DNA of 64,000 nt, taken from NCBI GenBank assembly GCA_963693085.1, contig OY856413.1:746081056-746145055 (forward strand), in the 5' to 3' direction. The notes under the pieces are model-generated. The model was not told the origin of the DNA, did not search any database, and saw only the letters and a list, made by a program, of their open reading frames with translations. Positions 61,404 through 64,000 of the stretch are shown in pieces. Position numbers and translations under genes: made by a program. This DNA is from Alisma plantago-aquatica (taxonomy: Eukaryota; Streptophyta; Magnoliopsida; Alismatales; Alismataceae). How positions within the stretch are numbered: the stretch's first letter is position 1; each line of letters begins with the position of its first letter.

Positions 61404-62552
61404 ATGGCAGGAGATAACTCGAGTCTTAACAACATGTCCGACTATGACACACCCCAGAACCCTAGGTTTGGGATGCCAAGGATGGATCCACCCTTTACCA
61501 CACCAGTGAATCAAGGTAATCCTCTGACTGGAAGTGGACCATCTGTAGGTTAGGAGACCCCAGCCTCTGCTAGTATGGGTGTAGTCATCTCTCCAGAGCA
61601 AGAATTGGCCATGTTTCGACAACTATTTTCTACTACCATGGCAAGAAAGATGAAAGACATGTATGTGTCTAAAAAGCCTAAGGAGTATTCCATCATGGAA
61701 TTCATGAAGATGTGACCACCCTCCTTCAAGGGTGAAGGTGAAATAGAGATGGTCGAAAAAGTTGATGATTGGGTGTTAGCCATAGAGAGGTCTTTTGATG
61801 GTATGGCATGTCCTCCACTCCAAAAGGTTAGGTTTGCTTCATACGTTTTGGATGGACCTGCTTGAGTGTGGTGGAATATAATATCAAGGACTCGTGATAT
61901 CTCTATTATGACCAGGGAGTAGTTTTTAGTGCTTTTCCATGGGAAGTATATCTGCATTGCTGCTTTAAAGAAAAAGGAAGTTGGGTTCTATAGTTTGAAG
62001 CAAGGATCAATGATTGTTTATGCTTATGTGCAAAAATTCCTATTGCTTGAGAGATATGCTTCTGGACTTAGTGAAGAACATAGAGTTGACTTATATCTGC
62101 AAGGATTCAACTACAACATGGTTCGTGCTCTTATCCCACAAATTCCTTTGACCTTTTAGCAGATGGTTGATAAAGCTTTGGATGTGGAGTCTTACCCAGG
62201 GTTTCAACCTAGGGAGTTTGACAAGAAGAGGAAGCTCTCAGGAGATGAATAGAAAAGAAACAAGTGTGCTAAGTGCAATGGTTACCATCCTCCAGGGAAG
62301 TATTCTCAAGAAAAACCTCATCATGGTACTCCAGTGATATGCCATTATTGTAATGAACCTGGACACATTCGACTTAAGTGCCCCAAGCTTCAAACTAGAG
62401 CAGCACCCGCACAACAACAACAACCTCAAGTGGCTCCTCAGAATAATGGTAAAAATAATAAAGGAAGACATGTGGAGAGACGAGTTGGAATAGTTGTTTC
62501 TTTGGATGGTGAAGAAGTTAATGAGGATGAACAAGATCAAGGTAATCCATAG
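61404..62552 (+). pseudogene. Element C gag with zinc knuckle, six in-frame stops
   Basis: A single frame from the ATG at 61,404 to 62,552 (383 codons) without frameshift. The N-terminal part is Pro/Asn-rich. The retrotransposon gag core spans about residues 100-260 (VDDWVLAIERSFDGM near 61,770 and YASGLSEEHRVDLYLQG near 62,056-62,106). A CX2CX4HX4C zinc knuckle (CHYCNEPGHIRLKC) is at 62,340-62,381, followed by a Gln-rich and acidic tail. Gag forms the particle and binds RNA. Stops: TAG 61,551, TGA 61,713, TGA 61,863, TAG 61,920, TAG 62,157, TAG 62,250, all explained by one C-to-T change in CAG or CGA. The ATG is chosen because it follows the leader directly and opens the frame. Confidence 0.85.
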
Positions 62553-62743
62553 TTTTGTCGGTAGTCTTTACAAGTTATGTTTCCCTTTTTCATGATGCTT
62601 TTATGTATGGATGTATGGAAGTATAGTGAAACCCTTTGTACCTAAAGAATAGTTTTAACTTAGTATGATGAATCCTTTAAGGTGTGGTGAATAAGTTGTT
62701 TTCTTATATATGGATGTTTTGATTTTGAGGATGAAATCCCTTT
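62553..62743 (+). other. Element C post-gag region
   Basis: About 190 bp between the gag stop and the purine tract, with no pol motif. GATTTTGAGGATGAAATCCC near 62,721-62,740 is the conserved stretch before the 3' LTR, shared with Element A. Confidence 0.6.
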
Positions 62744-62757
62744 AAGGGGTGGGGTGT
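62744..62757 (+). other. polypurine tract of Element C
   Basis: AAGGGGTGGGGTGT next to the LTR start. Confidence 0.55.
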
Positions 62758-64000
62758 TGTAACATACTAGATCTCGAACCCTACCCTAGAGTTTGATCTT
62801 TTAGACTTAGCCAAACAAGGTTTATTATAACCCTAATGAGATAATGCATGGCCAAATCACCCCAATGTAACCCAATGTTCTCACATTAGATTTAGACCAA
62901 TAACAGAACATAAAAAGTGTCATCTGGGGAATACATGATAATTTGTGCTTAATAATCACACATAAATCTTTAGATGAAGCTTTGAACATAATTAGATGGA
63001 TAAAAATAATAATGATGATAAATGTGAGGATAATGGGCTCAAATATTAGTTGTTCCATAACTCATTAAAGGAAACCCCAAAAGTTAAATCTAAGTCAAAA
63101 ATCGTCTTCCTTGGGTCCCAATTGCCTTGGGAGTCAAGTTTCACATTATTCACATAATAATAATAATCAATTTAATTTAGTTAGGAAAGAGAAGATCTAG
63201 TTTTCCCCAAAATATCAAATAAAATAATAAATGACTTCTAAAGAGGAAAATAACCTTGGATACATAATGTACATAATAAATATAGCCTTTGGGTGAATTT
63301 TCATCCAAATTGGAGAAAGTTTGCTTAAAAGGTGAAATCAGGAGAGAGAAAGTGTGAAGAGCCTTCAAAATATTAAATAATTATACAAACAACTTCAACA
63401 TGTAAAATTGATGGCAAATTCGTATCCAACACATTAAATATGACTTGTGGGTGAAGTTTCATCAAACTTGGAGAATCTTAAAGTCATTAATGCATGAGGA
63501 AAGTGAAATTAGGATTTGATTTATTTAACACATTAAAAGTTGTCAAAAGGCAAATATAATTGCATAATCGGAATTCACATGCCTTAATTAGCCTTTGTGA
63601 AAAATTTTACTTAATTTGGATAATGTTTGAATCCTTAAATGAAGAAAGAGAAAAATGAATTTAATGCAATATCACTTTATTAAATTATATTTATTTTGTC
63701 ACACGCCTTGATTTCCTAATATGATTATACGCGTGATATGGTCCATCAATTTTTCAATCCAATGCATATGGCTTCATCTACTACCTCGAGTAGGAGAGTG
63801 ACCCACCTTGTACAGTAACACCTAGACTTCTTTTTCCTCCAGCATCCTCGTTTTCCACGATTTTTCTTTCATCGGTTTCCTTTTTTGTTTTCGAACTGAT
63901 TGATCCTTTACTCGAGCCCTAGCTCTATATAAATAGTAAATGCCTAATTATTCCCTCTCCTCCATGTTTCTCTGATGAACATTCTCTACGTCTCGTTCTC
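62758..64000 (+). mobile_element. Element C 3' LTR, right part outside window
   Basis: Starts TGTAACATACTAGATC. From 63,467 it matches the 5' LTR from 57,866. The window ends about 65 bp after the TATA box at 63,926-63,935. By comparison with the 5' LTR, the full LTR would be about 3.7 kb. Confidence 0.8.

Larger units (their letters stand above)
57866..64000 (+). mobile_element. Element C: gag-only Del/Tekay-like LTR retrotransposon (TR-GAG type)
   Basis: A truncated 5' LTR, an iMet-type primer site, one gag frame, then directly the 3' end sequence GATTTTGAGGATGAAATCCC, a purine tract and the 3' LTR, which runs out of the window. Pol is absent, with no pol remnants between gag and the purine tract. 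The two LTRs are clearly homologous (57,866 onward against 63,467 onward). Non-autonomous gag-bearing elements of this kind are known in plants. Confidence 0.8.

Overview
This window is plant nuclear DNA, almost certainly from an angiosperm with a large, repeat-filled genome; I cannot name the species. I find no intact host protein-coding gene, only one weak 46-codon candidate and one possible gene or retroposon fragment. Nearly all recognisable sequence is transposable elements in several layers of decay and nesting.

Layout. (1) 1 to ~10,818: the 3' two thirds of an Athila-type Ty3/gypsy element on the + strand: gag zinc knuckle, protease, RT, RNase H, integrase, a long spacer, the Athila env-like ORF, a polypurine tract and a 3' LTR. 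All coding parts are broken. (2) ~10,925-14,761: a minus-strand Ty1/copia gag fragment and its long 5' LTR. (3) 14,762-17,889: old AT-rich sequence I cannot assign. (4) 18,111-19,761 and 44,038-45,582: a cluster of five related 270-410 bp elements bounded by TA/GT/GA microsatellites, plus a tRNA-like SINE embedded between two TA tracts. (5) 19,762-44,032: a 24.3 kb nest that split this cluster. Element A is a minus-strand gene-less LTR retrotransposon (LTRs ~4.6 kb, interior 0.6 kb, TSD CTACA). Its 5' LTR is interrupted by Element B, also minus-strand and gene-less (LTRs ~6.35 kb, interior 1.7 kb, TSD CTTAT). Both have a tRNA-iMet-type primer site. The uninterrupted homologous site survives in A's other LTR. 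(6) 46,503-53,045: four non-autonomous Helitrons on the minus strand, one inserted precisely into another, interspersed with tRNA-like SINEs and a GC-rich retroposon-like stretch. (7) ~54,880-64,000: LTR fragments and Element C, a + strand gag-only element (5' LTR, iMet primer site, gag, no pol, 3' LTR running off the window) carrying a hAT-type MITE with an 8-bp target duplication.

The observation I rate highest is that three different LTR families here each carry their own dense array of short inverted repeats. In Element A's LTR the array is a run of ~20-bp units whose stem sequences change from unit to unit while both arms change together, the signature expected if the hairpin itself is maintained. 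In Element B's LTR it is about nine palindromes built on CAAACGGTCT/AGACCGTTTG. In the Athila element it is a family based on GTGTCTTATTTAAGACAC.

Reading the history from the nesting: the microsatellite-bounded cluster came first, then A, then B. The gag of C and the gag of the Athila element have no frameshifts in the stretches I read. They are broken only by stops that look like C-to-T changes at Gln (CAG/CAA) or Arg (CGA) codons, as expected of long methylated DNA. All statements rest on reading the sequence by eye; no alignment or database search was run.
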